Positions 1 through 9,510 of a stretch of DNA of 58,425 nt are shown in pieces. Numbering within the stretch: position 1 is the first letter of the stretch; every line of letters begins with the position of its first letter. The translations under genes and the position numbers were made by a program. The DNA is from Mastigocoleus testarum BC008 (GTDB lineage Bacteria > Cyanobacteriota > Cyanobacteriia > Cyanobacteriales > Nostocaceae). The DNA lies in NCBI RefSeq assembly GCF_001456025.1, contig NZ_LMTZ01000143.1:1-58425 (forward strand), in the 5' to 3' direction. The notes under the pieces were generated by a model, which saw nothing but the letters and a program-made list of their open reading frames with translations, was not told the DNA's origin and ran no database searches.

Positions 1-59
1 AATTCGGGATAAGTCCTCTTCTAATCCTTTTGGTTGGTCATGGATACCTGAGTAACTCC

Positions 60-836
60 TTACCCCGGAATTTTGAGGGGATACTCAGGTTGTAAGTAAA
101 AAAATGACACTATCTCATTATTCGCATTTAGAAGTAAAGGGATAAAGTTATCTCTCTTAACGACTTGATAATTTTCGTCAGAATATACAGGATGTTTAAA
201 TATAGCTTTATATATAAAATTGTTAGTATATTTCTGAAGAAAATTTCCTATTCCCTCTTTAATCTGAGGTGTAACATTTACTTGTTGACCAGTCTTTTTA
301 TTAACTCCCTGTAGAAATGGAAGAAAATCATACAGACTAGAAGTGTGACTGTTTAAATTTTCAGGCCCGTGATATCTTATTGATACAAGATGATATTCAA
401 ATTCCTCTGGGGAGGAAGCAAATACAACAATTACTGACTCTTTTTGAAATATATCCTTTAGTTGCTGTACCAGAATATTTGCACAAGGCGGTCTTGGATC
501 AAAAATTGTTGCAGGATAGCTGCTTAAGAAAATTGTTTGTTCGCTTGACTTTGACACCTTTTGATGATGAGACTCGTCATATTTAATTGGTTCTTGTTCT
601 TGTAAATCCACGATTACAATATCGTACTCGTGAAGATTATCTGGAAAATCACAATTTAATAGACAGGGATGCGAAGTATAATAATCTGAATTTGGTACTT
701 CAATCTGAGAACCTAATGTACCAGAAAAACATTGCAACCCTCTCTTCTGTAAAGCTTCAATTATTTCTGGAGCTAAATCAATGGCACAAATTTTTGGTTT
801 TTCCTTTGTTTGAATATCAGGAATTTCCTCAGTCAT
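60..836 (-). CDS. hypothetical protein, possibly C-terminally truncated
   Basis: A 258-residue soluble protein that I cannot assign to a named family. It begins MTEEIPDIQTKEKPKICAID and looks like alternating strands and helices, with a hydrophobic strand around residues 70-77 (DIVIVDLQ), an FDPRPPC segment near residue 112, and a strand around residues 134-140 (VIVVFAS). There is no signal peptide or membrane segment. It ends abruptly after FFYLQPEYPLKIPG. One base-frame away, the minus strand stays open from this stop to the window edge (about 21 codons, VRSYSGIHDQPKG and on), so the gene may be frameshifted and may really be longer. Function is unknown. The coding call rests on length, composition and lack of a better frame. 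Confidence 0.6.
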   Translation of the reverse strand: MTEEIPDIQTKEKPKICAIDLAPEIIEALQKRGLQCFSGTLGSQIEVPNSDYYTSHPCLLNCDFPDNLHEYDIVIVDLQEQEPIKYDESHHQKVSKSSEQTIFLSSYPATIFDPRPPCANILVQQLKDIFQKESVIVVFASSPEEFEYHLVSIRYHGPENLNSHTSSLYDFLPFLQGVNKKTGQQVNVTPQIKEGIGNFLQKYTNNFIYKAIFKHPVYSDENYQVVKRDNFIPLLLNANNEIVSFFYLQPEYPLKIPG

Positions 837-1111
837 ATTTCACTTGATTAACTGTATTTGTACTCAATGTTAGCGAATTTACCAAAATTCTAGGTGCGGT
901 GAGACACAACAACATTTTATACTGAGAAAATTAATTCATCCTATTGCAAACCAAAATAAATATTGTGTTGCTCATTTAATATGCTAGATTACCCACTATC
1001 TAACAACACGGGTAAAGTAAAAGTTTTGGTTTTTATTCAAATTCAAAAAGTACACGAGGAAGACCTGACTGTCTTTTCTGTTTTATTTTTTCTCTTTGAT
1101 TATTTTAAACA

Positions 1112-1143
1112 GTAGGGTGCTGTTAGCGACAGCGTAACGCACC
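1112..1143. repeat. dispersed GTAGGGTGC...TAACGCACC element
   Basis: The 32-bp segment starts GTAGGGTGCTGTTAGCGACA and ends with TAACGCACC. Close relatives lie at 19600-19633 and 33437-33471 in this window. The ends are partly inverse-complementary (GGTGC/GCACC), as in small palindromic or MITE-like repeats of cyanobacterial spacers. Confidence 0.7.
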
Positions 1144-1268
1144 ACCTGAGATTCAAGGCGCGTGTTAATCTATTCATTGCTAACAATGCATCTTCACCAA
1201 TTTGATTCTGGGAATCGGAAACAATAAATTAATCAAATAAATTATTCAATATCATTATTTTTGCGGAC

Positions 1269-1333
1269 GGTGTGTTACGGCGCGGTAATAAAGGTAATCT
1301 AAAAAATAAATTCTCTTGCGCGCCTAACACACC
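1269..1333. repeat. inverted repeat downstream of alaS
   Basis: GGTGTGTTACGGCGCG (1269-1284) and CGCGCCTAACACACC (1319-1333) are inverse-complementary except for one extra base, with a 34-base loop. It lies 12 bases beyond the alaS stop, so it could fold in the alaS transcript tail. There is no clean U-tract, so I call it a repeat rather than a terminator. Confidence 0.6.
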
Positions 1334-1344
1334 CTTGTATCAAA

Positions 1345-3987
1345 TCAACCCAAATTGGCTTGCAAATCGGCTTTCGCTTTCTCCAAAGCTTGGGGTAACT
1401 TACTTGCATCCCTTCCCCCAGCTTGGGCTAAGTTGGGACGTCCACCACCTCCACCACCGCAGACTTTGGCGATAGCACCGATGAATTTACCTGCTTGCAA
1501 TCCTTTTTTATTCACTTCAGGGGAAAATGCAGCAACTAAACTGACTTTTCCACCTTCTGGTGTGGAACCGAGTACCACAGCTGCACCTTTACCGATTTTC
1601 TGTTGTAAGCGTTCGGCTGCAGTTTTTAAGGATTCGGGGTCTACCCCTTCCATTTTGGCGACGAGGTATTTAAATTCAGCGACGGATTCAACTTTTTCTA
1701 GCAAGCTGTCGGATTTTGCGATCGCAAGTTGTCCTTTGAGGTTATCAACTTCTTTTTGGGCGTTTTTGAGTTCGGTTTGCAGAGTTGTAATTCTGTCGGG
1801 AATTTCTTCGGGTTTGACTTTAAATCTGTCACTTAAGTCTTTGACTACATTATCCCGCACGTTTAAGTAATCCAAGATTGCAGGTCCGGAGACTGCTTCA
1901 ATTCTTCTCACACCGGAAGAAATTCCGGCTTCGGAAATAATCTTAAATACGCCGATTTCAGCGGTATTGCTGACATGGGTCCCACCGCATAGTTCCATTG
2001 ATACGCCAGGAAAGTCAAGAACGCGGACTTCATCGCCGTATTTTTCCCCAAACATTGCAACTGCACCTTTGGCTTTTGCTTGGTCTATGGGCAGAATTTC
2101 AATTACAGCAGAATGTGCTTCGGCGATCCAGGTGTTGATAGTTTCTTCCACCTGTTCTAATTCTTCTAGTGTGACAGCACGAGGACAGTTAAAGTCGAAG
2201 CGTAAGCGGTCGAAATCTACTAAGGAACCGGCTTGGGATATTCCTTCATCAACAACTTTCTTTAATGCTGCTTGCAGTAGGTGGGTAGCGCTATGGTTTG
2301 CTTGAGCGCGACGACGACAACTCCGGTCAATTTGGGCGGTAATCTTATCTTCTACTCGCAGGGTTCCCCGTTCGATTTTACCAAAGTGAACGAAGAAATC
2401 CGATTCTTTTTTGACGTCGTTAATTCTAACTAACAAGTCTTCACCGGAAAAATAACCGCGATCGCCAATTTGTCCGCCGGATTCGGCATAAAATGGAGTC
2501 TGATCTAAAACGATTTGGACTTCCATCCCTGCTTCTGCTTCTTCTTGGGAAATTCCATTTACCAGCAAAGCTTCAATTTTGGAAGTTGCAGTTGCTTCGG
2601 TATAACCCAAAAATTCTGTGGGATGAATGTGTTCTGCAAGTTTATCGAGGGAACCTTGTACGGTTAAATCGATGGTTTCATGGGCGTTCTTAGCGCGATC
2701 AACTTGTTTTTGCATTTCCACGCCAAAACCATCAATATCTACGGTCAAACCTTGTTCGGCGGCGATTTCTTCGGTAAGTTCTAAGGGGAAACCAAAGGTA
2801 TCGTAAAGTTTAAAGGCGTCTTCACCGCTAATAACAGTTGTGTTTGCTTGCTTTAATTTTTCAATCACTTCTGCAAGTAGTTTTTCACCCCGTTCCAATG
2901 TATCGAGGAAACGTGACTCTTCCCGTTTTAATTCAGCTTTAATTGCATTTTCTCGATTGCGTAGGTCGGGATAAGCATCTTCAGAAAGGGAAATCGCAGC
3001 TTCTGCGACTTGTAGAGTAAATTCCCCTTCAATTCCAATTAGTCTACCATGACGTACCACCCGCCTAATTAAGCGTCGTAATACGTAACCTCTACCGACA
3101 TTAGAAGCACGGATACCGTCAGTAATCATGTGGACAACAGCACGGATGTGGTCGCCAATAACCTTTAATGAAGTTTTAGTTTTTTCATCGGATCCTGCGT
3201 AGTCAATTCCCGCAATTTCCCCTGCTTTTTTAATAATCGGAAAAATCAGATCGGTTTCATAGTTATTGGGAACGCCTTGGAGAATTTGCGCCATTCGTTC
3301 CAAACCCATCCCGGTATCAATGTTCTGGTTTGCAAGGGGTGCTAAATTACCATCTGCATCCCGGTTATACTGCATGAACACCAGGTTATAAAATTCAATA
3401 AACCGGCTATCATCATCCAAATCGATATTCTCATCGCCCAATTCTGGATGAAAATCGTAAAAAATTTCCGAACAAGGACCGCAAGGACCAGTGGGACCGG
3501 AAGCCCAAAAATTATCTTCGTTTAAGCGTAAAATTCTCGCCTCTGGAACGCCAATTTTATCCCGCCAAATCGCGTAGGCTTCATCATCTTCATAGAAAAC
3601 ACTGACAGCGAGGCGTTCTGGAGGTAACCCAAAAACTTCCGTGGATATTTCCCAACCCCAGGCGATCGCTTGTTCTTTAAAGTAATCCCCGAAACTGAAA
3701 TTACCCAACATTTCAAAAAATGTGTGGTGTCGTTTAGTTACTCCAACATTTTCGATGTCGTTAGTCCGGATGCACTTTTGGGAAGTGGTCGCTCGTTGAA
3801 ATTCGGCTTTGCGCTGTCCGAGAAATATGGGTTTAAAAGGTAGCATCCCCGCGATCGTCAGCAGTACTGTAGGATCTTCTGGTATCAGGGAAGCACTGGG
3901 AAGAAGTTGGTGTTCCCTTTGGGCGTAGAAGCTCAAAAATTTAGAGCGTATTTCGTTACCGCTTAGATGTTGGGGAGTTACAGACAT
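1345..3987 (-). CDS. alaS: alanine--tRNA ligase
   Basis: Cytoplasmic class II aminoacyl-tRNA synthetase that charges tRNA-Ala with alanine. The 880-residue length is normal for the family. The class II catalytic core fills the N-terminal half (KFLSFYAQREHQLLPSASLI near residue 15, then the GPCGPCSEIF segment near residue 167). The zinc-dependent editing domain is marked by NHSATHLL near residue 565 and CGGTH near residue 667. A coiled coil follows around residues 725-760, and the C-Ala domain ends with the glycine-rich GGGGGGRPNLAQAGG stretch. All key motifs are intact, so it should be active. It begins with MSVTPQHLSG and is a single-gene unit. The neighbouring genes are unrelated. Confidence 0.98.
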   Translation of the reverse strand: MSVTPQHLSGNEIRSKFLSFYAQREHQLLPSASLIPEDPTVLLTIAGMLPFKPIFLGQRKAEFQRATTSQKCIRTNDIENVGVTKRHHTFFEMLGNFSFGDYFKEQAIAWGWEISTEVFGLPPERLAVSVFYEDDEAYAIWRDKIGVPEARILRLNEDNFWASGPTGPCGPCSEIFYDFHPELGDENIDLDDDSRFIEFYNLVFMQYNRDADGNLAPLANQNIDTGMGLERMAQILQGVPNNYETDLIFPIIKKAGEIAGIDYAGSDEKTKTSLKVIGDHIRAVVHMITDGIRASNVGRGYVLRRLIRRVVRHGRLIGIEGEFTLQVAEAAISLSEDAYPDLRNRENAIKAELKREESRFLDTLERGEKLLAEVIEKLKQANTTVISGEDAFKLYDTFGFPLELTEEIAAEQGLTVDIDGFGVEMQKQVDRAKNAHETIDLTVQGSLDKLAEHIHPTEFLGYTEATATSKIEALLVNGISQEEAEAGMEVQIVLDQTPFYAESGGQIGDRGYFSGEDLLVRINDVKKESDFFVHFGKIERGTLRVEDKITAQIDRSCRRRAQANHSATHLLQAALKKVVDEGISQAGSLVDFDRLRFDFNCPRAVTLEELEQVEETINTWIAEAHSAVIEILPIDQAKAKGAVAMFGEKYGDEVRVLDFPGVSMELCGGTHVSNTAEIGVFKIISEAGISSGVRRIEAVSGPAILDYLNVRDNVVKDLSDRFKVKPEEIPDRITTLQTELKNAQKEVDNLKGQLAIAKSDSLLEKVESVAEFKYLVAKMEGVDPESLKTAAERLQQKIGKGAAVVLGSTPEGGKVSLVAAFSPEVNKKGLQAGKFIGAIAKVCGGGGGGRPNLAQAGGRDASKLPQALEKAKADLQANLG

Positions 3988-4138
3988 TGGTCGTTACTTA
4001 TGGTTTATTATCTCAATAATATGAAGAAATTATAATTTTAGTTATCCTTGACAAGGATTAGTGTCTCACAGTTAGCTTTCAGCGTAATTCGAACCTAACA
4101 GTTCTTATACTCAATTACTTGTGCAACGTAATACCTAG

Positions 4139-4320
4139 AGCAGAAGGGCGTCGGCAGATCAGCTGGTAACGGCTCCGGATCCGTAGGTAGAGCAGCTATA
4201 GGTAGCGCAGCTATAGTTATAGCGTCTAGCTGTGCTACCTACGATTAAGCCTTACGCTAGAGACAAAGCCTCGTGCTGCGCTAAAGTCGTTAGACGCGTC
4301 CAACCCATTACCCTGAGGCG
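4139..4320. repeat. mosaic palindromic repeat (GGATCCGTAGGTAGCGCAGC family)
   Basis: Contains GGATCCGTAGGTAG followed by copies of GTAGCGCAGCTATAG and by segments such as GTTAGACGCGTCCAAC. The same building blocks recur at 5137-5480, 16482-16605, 17586-17660, 44706-44890 and 49470-49640, always between genes. Confidence 0.75.
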
Positions 4321-4323
4321 CTT

Positions 4324-4390
4324 CATTACTCATTACTTATTACTTATTACTTATTACTTATTACTTATTACTCATTACTTACTACTCATT
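4324..4390. repeat. heptamer tandem repeat (ATTACTT)n
   Basis: About nine tandem copies of a 7-bp unit (ATTACTT with ATTACTC variants). This is the short tandemly repeated repetitive type common in filamentous cyanobacteria. Confidence 0.85.
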
Positions 4391-4530
4391 TCCCCTTGGG
4401 TAAATTTACTCTTGTGCAGCCACCCTATAGTGGCACAATTACTTAATTTTTATTGTACGGTCAGCCTTACCCTTTTAAAGGGAAAAAACTTTCCGTTCAC
4501 TCTATCACAAGTCGATCGACAATATTAGTT

Positions 4531-4728
4531 ATGGCATTAAAGTTACAAGTACCGGATATTAACTGTAATGGTTGTGCAAAAGCAATTACTACATCAATCC
4601 AAGTTATAGAACCCGATGCCAAAGTAGATGTAGATGTAGAAAATAAAATAGTGATAGTAGAATCAAAGACCTCCTCCGAATTTATCAAACAAGCAATAAA
4701 TGCAGCCGGCTTTGAGATTATTTCCTAG
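4531..4728 (+). CDS. heavy-metal-associated (HMA) domain protein, copper chaperone-like
   Basis: A 65-residue protein that is a single HMA (Atx1/CopZ-type) ferredoxin-like fold. The metal-binding loop is DINCNGC with Cys12 and Cys15 (CxxC). The rest gives the expected beta-alpha-beta-beta-alpha-beta order. Such proteins carry Cu(I) in the cytoplasm and hand it to P-type ATPases. In cyanobacteria they supply thylakoid copper for plastocyanin and oxidase. I chose the ATG at 4531 because it gives MALKLQVPD, the usual start; an upstream in-frame start at 4453 would add residues encoded by repeat-flanking DNA. No copper ATPase or regulator is adjacent, so the partner is elsewhere. Confidence 0.9.
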   Translation: MALKLQVPDINCNGCAKAITTSIQVIEPDAKVDVDVENKIVIVESKTSSEFIKQAINAAGFEIIS

Positions 4729-5136
4729 TTGCAGTAAATCCCAAACACTTTTTGCCGCAGGAATATAGTTACTCACTAGGAAAATTATTGTCCAAACCTA
4801 TCTCAAAAATTTTCCTAGTGGATAGGTTGGTACCTAATTGCTGTTGATAATAGCGTAGATTGTAATTTATCAGACAAAACATTAAGAAAAAATAAATAAT
4901 TATCTTTAATAAAAAAATTACTAACAATCAAAACTATTTTTTGTTTTAATATTTTGACGACGACTAAACTATCAGTAAAAGTAAATTTCTGCCTATTTCT
5001 GCAGAAAACTTTTATTTGTTCTCGAAACTAAACGGAGATTTTGGCATCAGAAAGATGTAGAGTGCAGATTTAAAAACTGGGTATATATAATTTTTTCAAT
5101 AAGTAATTAGGACTTACGTACTCATTACTTTAGCAC

Positions 5137-5480
5137 TTAGCGCCTAGCGCAGCGTAACGGGTTGGACGCGTCTAACGACGAATGCACGCGTCTGACGACG
5201 TTAGCGCAGCAATGCCGTAAGGCTTAACCGCAAGGTAGCGCAGTTATAGCTATAGGCTAGAGCCTGAGGGGCACCTGCAGTGTTTGTACGCATCACGGAA
5301 GCTGCATCTCACGTCACGCCGCAGGCTCTAGCTATAGGTATTACGAGTCCCTTCGGGACTTATTTTCATTAGCGGATCCGTAAGGTAGCGGCTCCGGATC
5401 CGTAGGTAGCGCAGCTATAGGTAGCGCAGCTATAGCTATAGCGTGACCGCAAGGTCATTGGTCTGAAATACTGTTTTCTC
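5137..5480. repeat. large mosaic of palindromic repeats
   Basis: The richest copy of the dispersed repeat family. It contains CTAGAGCCTG...CAGGCTCTAG with about 50 inserted bases, a perfect AGTCCC-TTC-GGGACT hairpin (5346-5360), GGATCCGTAAGGTAGCGGC, and direct copies of GTAGGTAGCGCAGCTATAG. Several modules are nested or abutted, as if built by repeated insertion. Confidence 0.75.
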
Positions 5481-6450
5481 GCGGAAACACTTTGCTAACC
5501 TATCGTCGCAATGACCGTATTTAGTTTATCCATGGTGTAAGTCTTGAAGTAATTTTAAGTAAATAACTTTGCTTATCTACTTGAAGAACAAAAATGTTTT
5601 CCAGAATTCACAAATATTTATATTAGTCTTGATAAATTTATTCAAGTACCATTACTGAGCTATGGATGGAACTTTATTTTTTAGCCCTGGTTTTTACTTA
5701 TTTTCAAGATTCACATCATGAGAAAATGTACTGCTGTAAAGAAGCCAAAAGAACGACTACAGTAGGATTTCAATACAATAGAGCGTAAACACAGCAAATG
5801 TTAAAAGAGGTTTTACTTGTAACTGAGAGCAGAGATTTTTTATTTAAATATTTAGTATCAAATCTAACTAAAGTGTGATGACGATATTTTTAACTCAAGA
5901 TATCTACAAATAATGCAAGCATTCAGATATTACTAAAGTCTAATGACAAAATTATTAAATTGAAATATCAGTCTCATTTGAATAAGTAAGCTAGGAAACA
6001 CTCATTGCTTAGAAATTCATATAAGATTTTTTTTATGCTCAACGTATATCGGTTTTTACTGATAAGTAAATCTTTTTAAGTGTGCTAAATATGATGAAGA
6101 GCAAAACTGATTTTTATTAAATTCAGGGAATGGGAATGTTGTTAAAATCTTGGATTTGCGAAATATTACTCGTTTATATTAAATCATATGCTGATTCATG
6201 GCTCCATATGAAATATCAGATTGATGCTATAAAAATCCTTAAATATAAGTATTGAATAGAAAATACATACTATAAATGTTGGTAGCAATTAAACATATTA
6301 GTCCCTTGAAAATACTGTTTAGCTGTTTAAATCATATTTAATTTTCAGTATTTTTACTGTTTTAAATAAGTGCTATTTCGACAGAAATTATGTATCAGAA
6401 ATAAAAATGTCAACAATACTCGTATAGATAAAAATTTTATTAGGAGAAAA
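5481..6450. other. long AT-rich intergenic spacer
   Basis: Nearly 1 kb without a plausible gene on either strand; stops are frequent in all frames. I see no RNA gene or clear terminator. It presumably includes regulatory sequence for the rightward genes. Confidence 0.5.
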
Positions 6451-6507
6451 ATGAAAATACCTGCTGAACCTATAAAGAAAAGAATAAGATATCCGTTAAT
6501 TCCCTAA
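6451..6507 (+). CDS. possible 18-residue leader peptide or gene remnant
   Basis: A good ribosome-binding site (TAGGAG, 5 bases before ATG) opens an 18-codon frame, MKIPAEPIKKRIRYPLIP. It ends 104 bases before the diguanylate cyclase gene. It could be a leader peptide, or the start of a decayed gene. The strong Shine-Dalgarno sequence is the only real support. Confidence 0.3.
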   Translation: MKIPAEPIKKRIRYPLIP

Positions 6508-6611
6508 CCTTAAAAATACGGGCAAACCGAAAAATAACTGTGGATATCAGTGAAATTTACGAATTTTTAAACAGCCTAAGTTGAAGTAATCTGAGAAGCA
6601 AAAGTAATAAG

Positions 6612-7667
6612 ATGAACATTTCCATTTTTGTCTTTGGAAATGACAAATTTATAGCTACACTCCCCAAAGAAATTCGTGACACAAACGTTTTCAGTATTGA
6701 AATGATTACCAATCTGAACGAGGCGGTGTCGCGGATCCAAAACTTTCCTCCAGACGTCATTCTTGTCCAAGCTAGTCAAGATGGAAGTATGGAATTATGC
6801 AACTGGTTAAAAGAACAGACAAAGCTATCGTGGATATATTGTATTTTGCTCGAAGACCGTCCTCGGTTGGTTGATGCTCGTACGGAACAGAGTCGTGAAT
6901 GGGAGTTGGATGTAACTTGTACAGCCCTCAGACAAGGTGCTGATGCTTATATTTGGTACTCTTTAGAGGAACTCAGGAATTACCCCAACACAAAGAATGT
7001 CGAATCTGATATTAGCCATCGTTTATTGCTAGCACAGTTAACTGTAGGTTTCCGTAAAGCACAAAAATATCGAGATTTAATCCGTACCAATGACGTACTT
7101 TCCGCAATCGCTTTAGCTGATTCGTTAACGGATTTTAATAATCGTCGTGCTTTGGAATGGGAGTTACCCAAACATATAGACAAAGCACGAACTACTAAAA
7201 AACCTCTAAGTCTAATTATTTTAGATGTAGATTATTTTAAGAGAGTTAATGATAATCATGGGCATTTAGTAGGCGATCGATTATTGCAATTATTGTGTAC
7301 TCGCTTGCGTTACAATCTCCGCTATCAAGATACTCCATTTCGTTATGGAGGTGAGGAGTTTGTCATTCTGTTAAGCGATACTACAAGTCAAGAAGCTTAC
7401 ACCGTTGCTCGTCGTCTAAATCATGTAGTTAGCGACCAACCGTTTGCAATTAATAGCAACTTAAAGATTGACATTACAATTAGTTTGGGAACGGCAAGTT
7501 TACGCGCTGAGGATGACCCTGAAGGTATTAATTTATTGGATCGTGCTGACCGATATTTATTACAAGCTAAATCAAATGGGCGTAACTGTGTAATTTCCTG
7601 TAATAACAGTAGTACTAGCAGCGTATCCAATTCTCATACTCCACACTTAAGAGTCGTATCGTCTTGA
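6612..7667 (+). CDS. GGDEF diguanylate cyclase with receiver-like N-terminus
   Basis: Makes cyclic di-GMP from two GTP. The N-terminal 140 residues look like a receiver-type alpha/beta domain (MNISIFVFG strand; PPDVILVQAS near residue 46), but the usual phosphoacceptor aspartate is not evident, so it may be a pseudo-receiver. The GGDEF domain spans about residues 165-330. LTDFNNRRALEWEL opens it, LDVDYFKRVNDNHG binds metal and GTP, and GGEEF at residues 246-250 is the active loop. The product-inhibition I-site RxxD (RYQD) stands exactly five residues before GGEEF. Catalysis and feedback therefore look intact. A Ser-rich tail follows. It appears monocistronic. Confidence 0.92.
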   Translation: MNISIFVFGNDKFIATLPKEIRDTNVFSIEMITNLNEAVSRIQNFPPDVILVQASQDGSMELCNWLKEQTKLSWIYCILLEDRPRLVDARTEQSREWELDVTCTALRQGADAYIWYSLEELRNYPNTKNVESDISHRLLLAQLTVGFRKAQKYRDLIRTNDVLSAIALADSLTDFNNRRALEWELPKHIDKARTTKKPLSLIILDVDYFKRVNDNHGHLVGDRLLQLLCTRLRYNLRYQDTPFRYGGEEFVILLSDTTSQEAYTVARRLNHVVSDQPFAINSNLKIDITISLGTASLRAEDDPEGINLLDRADRYLLQAKSNGRNCVISCNNSSTSSVSNSHTPHLRVVSS

Positions 7668-7811
7668 CAATCTGCCGTCTCATGAGGGAGATTCTTATAC
7701 CGATTTTGATGTTGCTACACTTAAAACGCGTCAAGCGAGCGTTTGTAAAAGGGAACGGGGAACATATTCAAAGAATTGATGTGTAGCGGTGTTTTTTGAA
7801 ATTAGTTGGTA

Positions 7812-8480
7812 TTATTTGGATGCTTTTAAACATTCGCTAACTGATTTTCTCTGATGCATTGCATCAACAAGGTTTTGATAGTTAGACAAATTGTCTTGAA
7901 TTAAGGTTTTTGCTTGCAAGGTGTAAAAACGTAATTTTTGCTTGTTGTTGTTTGGGGAAAATCCTAAGGAATTGAGAATCGCATTTAGCTTACTTTTATC
8001 GTCCGCACCACCCTCGACTTCATCATAAACTAGTTTCTCAGCAGCAATCCCAGCCATTAGTACGGTACAGTAGCGATCCAACATTTGGGCGCTAATATGA
8101 CCTGCTTCCACTTGCTGTGCTAGTTCTTCATCGTCAAAACTTACCCCACCTTGTCCTAACTGATTTTGTTGTAAAGCCTCCCAAGCACTTAGAGTATAAC
8201 CTGTAACGGCAACTCCTAATAAAGAAGCAACAAGGAAATGTCCTGCTTCGTGGTGGACAATACGTTCTCTATACTTGGGAGAAAAGCGAGCTATTGAGTC
8301 TAATACTAAGTTTCCTCCTTTTCCTTCCCAGGCAAAGTTATCTATACTTGCAATTCCTAATACAGCAAAAGTTACGATCGCAGGAATTGTCTGTGAAATA
8401 TTCAACAATGGTCCCAACAAGGTGGACATAGTCATTGCAAACACGGAGATAGCGATTAAGTTAATAGCTACTTGGCCCAT
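7812..8480 (-). CDS. M41 (FtsH)-like membrane metallopeptidase lacking the AAA domain
   Basis: 222 residues. Two hydrophobic segments at the N-terminus (about residues 5-22 and 30-46) anchor it in a membrane. The zinc site HEAGH is at residues 77-81, followed by helices like those of the FtsH protease domain, including an AEKLVYDEVEGGADD stretch where FtsH carries its third zinc ligand. There is no Walker motif, so unlike FtsH it cannot unfold substrates with ATP by itself. Similar ATPase-free M41 proteins are known in cyanobacteria and plastids. Its substrate is unknown. The gene converges with the diguanylate cyclase gene, with about 145 bases between their ends. Confidence 0.85.
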   Translation of the reverse strand: MGQVAINLIAISVFAMTMSTLLGPLLNISQTIPAIVTFAVLGIASIDNFAWEGKGGNLVLDSIARFSPKYRERIVHHEAGHFLVASLLGVAVTGYTLSAWEALQQNQLGQGGVSFDDEELAQQVEAGHISAQMLDRYCTVLMAGIAAEKLVYDEVEGGADDKSKLNAILNSLGFSPNNNKQKLRFYTLQAKTLIQDNLSNYQNLVDAMHQRKSVSECLKASK

Positions 8481-9510
8481 TTTCAGATTTTATTAATTCA
8501 ACTTAATATTTCTTAATTATGTAACAAGGTGAGCTTTTCAGAACATATCTTCAGAAATATTTTCCTTGCCATATGCACAAAATTCCCTTCATAGGCAAAA
8601 TATGCTTTTAAATATCATTACTTTCAATACAGTTAGATAAAGCGTATTGCAGATTTGCTCGGAATTTATTTTTATCTTCCTATCGTAAAACTTCCCGAGC
8701 AATAGCATCACCTCACGTAGGATATTAGAAGAACACACAGTAAACTTAGCTAAAATCCACAAAATCAAACTCACACGTATCGCTACATAACCATGCTACT
8801 GCCATTCGTTTCCAAGGATATTTGTCAGAGTAATTATTAGAAATATTATTAGAAATTTATCTAAATGCTTTGCTTGTAAACCCAAATACATTTAAGTTAC
8901 CACAACTACATTTGTTATCCCCGTAAATTAGGCAATATAGCTTATCTAATACTGAGTGACAATAAGTGCTATAATCTACAAGATATGCACAGTAAACTAA
9001 TCAATTATTGTCTCATTTTGCGAACTTTTTGTAAGTAATATTACAGGAGACAAAACTATTTTTAATAGTTAAGAAACTATAAGTTTTTAGGAAAATGTAG
9101 TTTTAGTGTTGATTCCAGTATTAACGAAAAGCCAGTTTATAAACTATAGATGAAGATACGTGTAACTCAATTTCATTTAAATAAATATTATGATTTTCAT
9201 TGCAAAATGTATCAGATGAATACAGAATTTTCAGTGTTTACGCAGTAATATTTTTATTATTTATTTGATAGAGTAATAAGAAATGAATTAACTGTAAGAA
9301 ATTTTTGTAAAATAAAAAAATGTATTTAAAATTTAGAGAATTTTCTTTTAAAAGCCAAACTAAGTAAATAATTTGCTCCCATAAGTAGGTGATATTTCTC
9401 AATTATAAGTAACGATATATTTAACTTACCATCAAATTAGGAAAAAACATATTATCGATACTGCATAAAAAGCATAAATAAGAACTTTATTTTGATTCAA
9501 TAGTACAGTT
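8481..9510. other. long AT-rich intergenic spacer
   Basis: About 1 kb with no supported gene, no repeat family member and no clear terminator. It lies between two divergent genes and must contain both promoters. Confidence 0.5.

Larger units (their letters stand above)
837..1344. other. intergenic spacer with two palindromic repeats
   Basis: No gene is visible. The left part (837-1110) is AT-rich and would hold the promoter of the leftward gene at 60-836. The right part carries two dispersed repeat elements, listed separately, lying just past the alaS stop codon. Confidence 0.6.
3988..4530. other. intergenic spacer with mosaic repeat and heptamer repeat
   Basis: It separates alaS and the small metal chaperone, which are divergently transcribed, so both promoters must lie here. 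Most of 4139-4390 is repeat. I see no convincing gene; the open frame on the plus strand at 4232-4528 is made of the repeats. Confidence 0.7.

Noticed and set aside
4080..4110. GGTTCGAATT-like T-loop on the minus strand, considered as a tRNA
   Set aside because: The flanking stem bases do not pair and no acceptor or anticodon arm can be folded.
4232..4528. Open frame of 98 codons on the plus strand before the HMA gene
   Set aside because: It runs through mosaic and heptamer repeats; the product is repeat-like (LLITYYLLLITHY) and overlaps the better HMA start.
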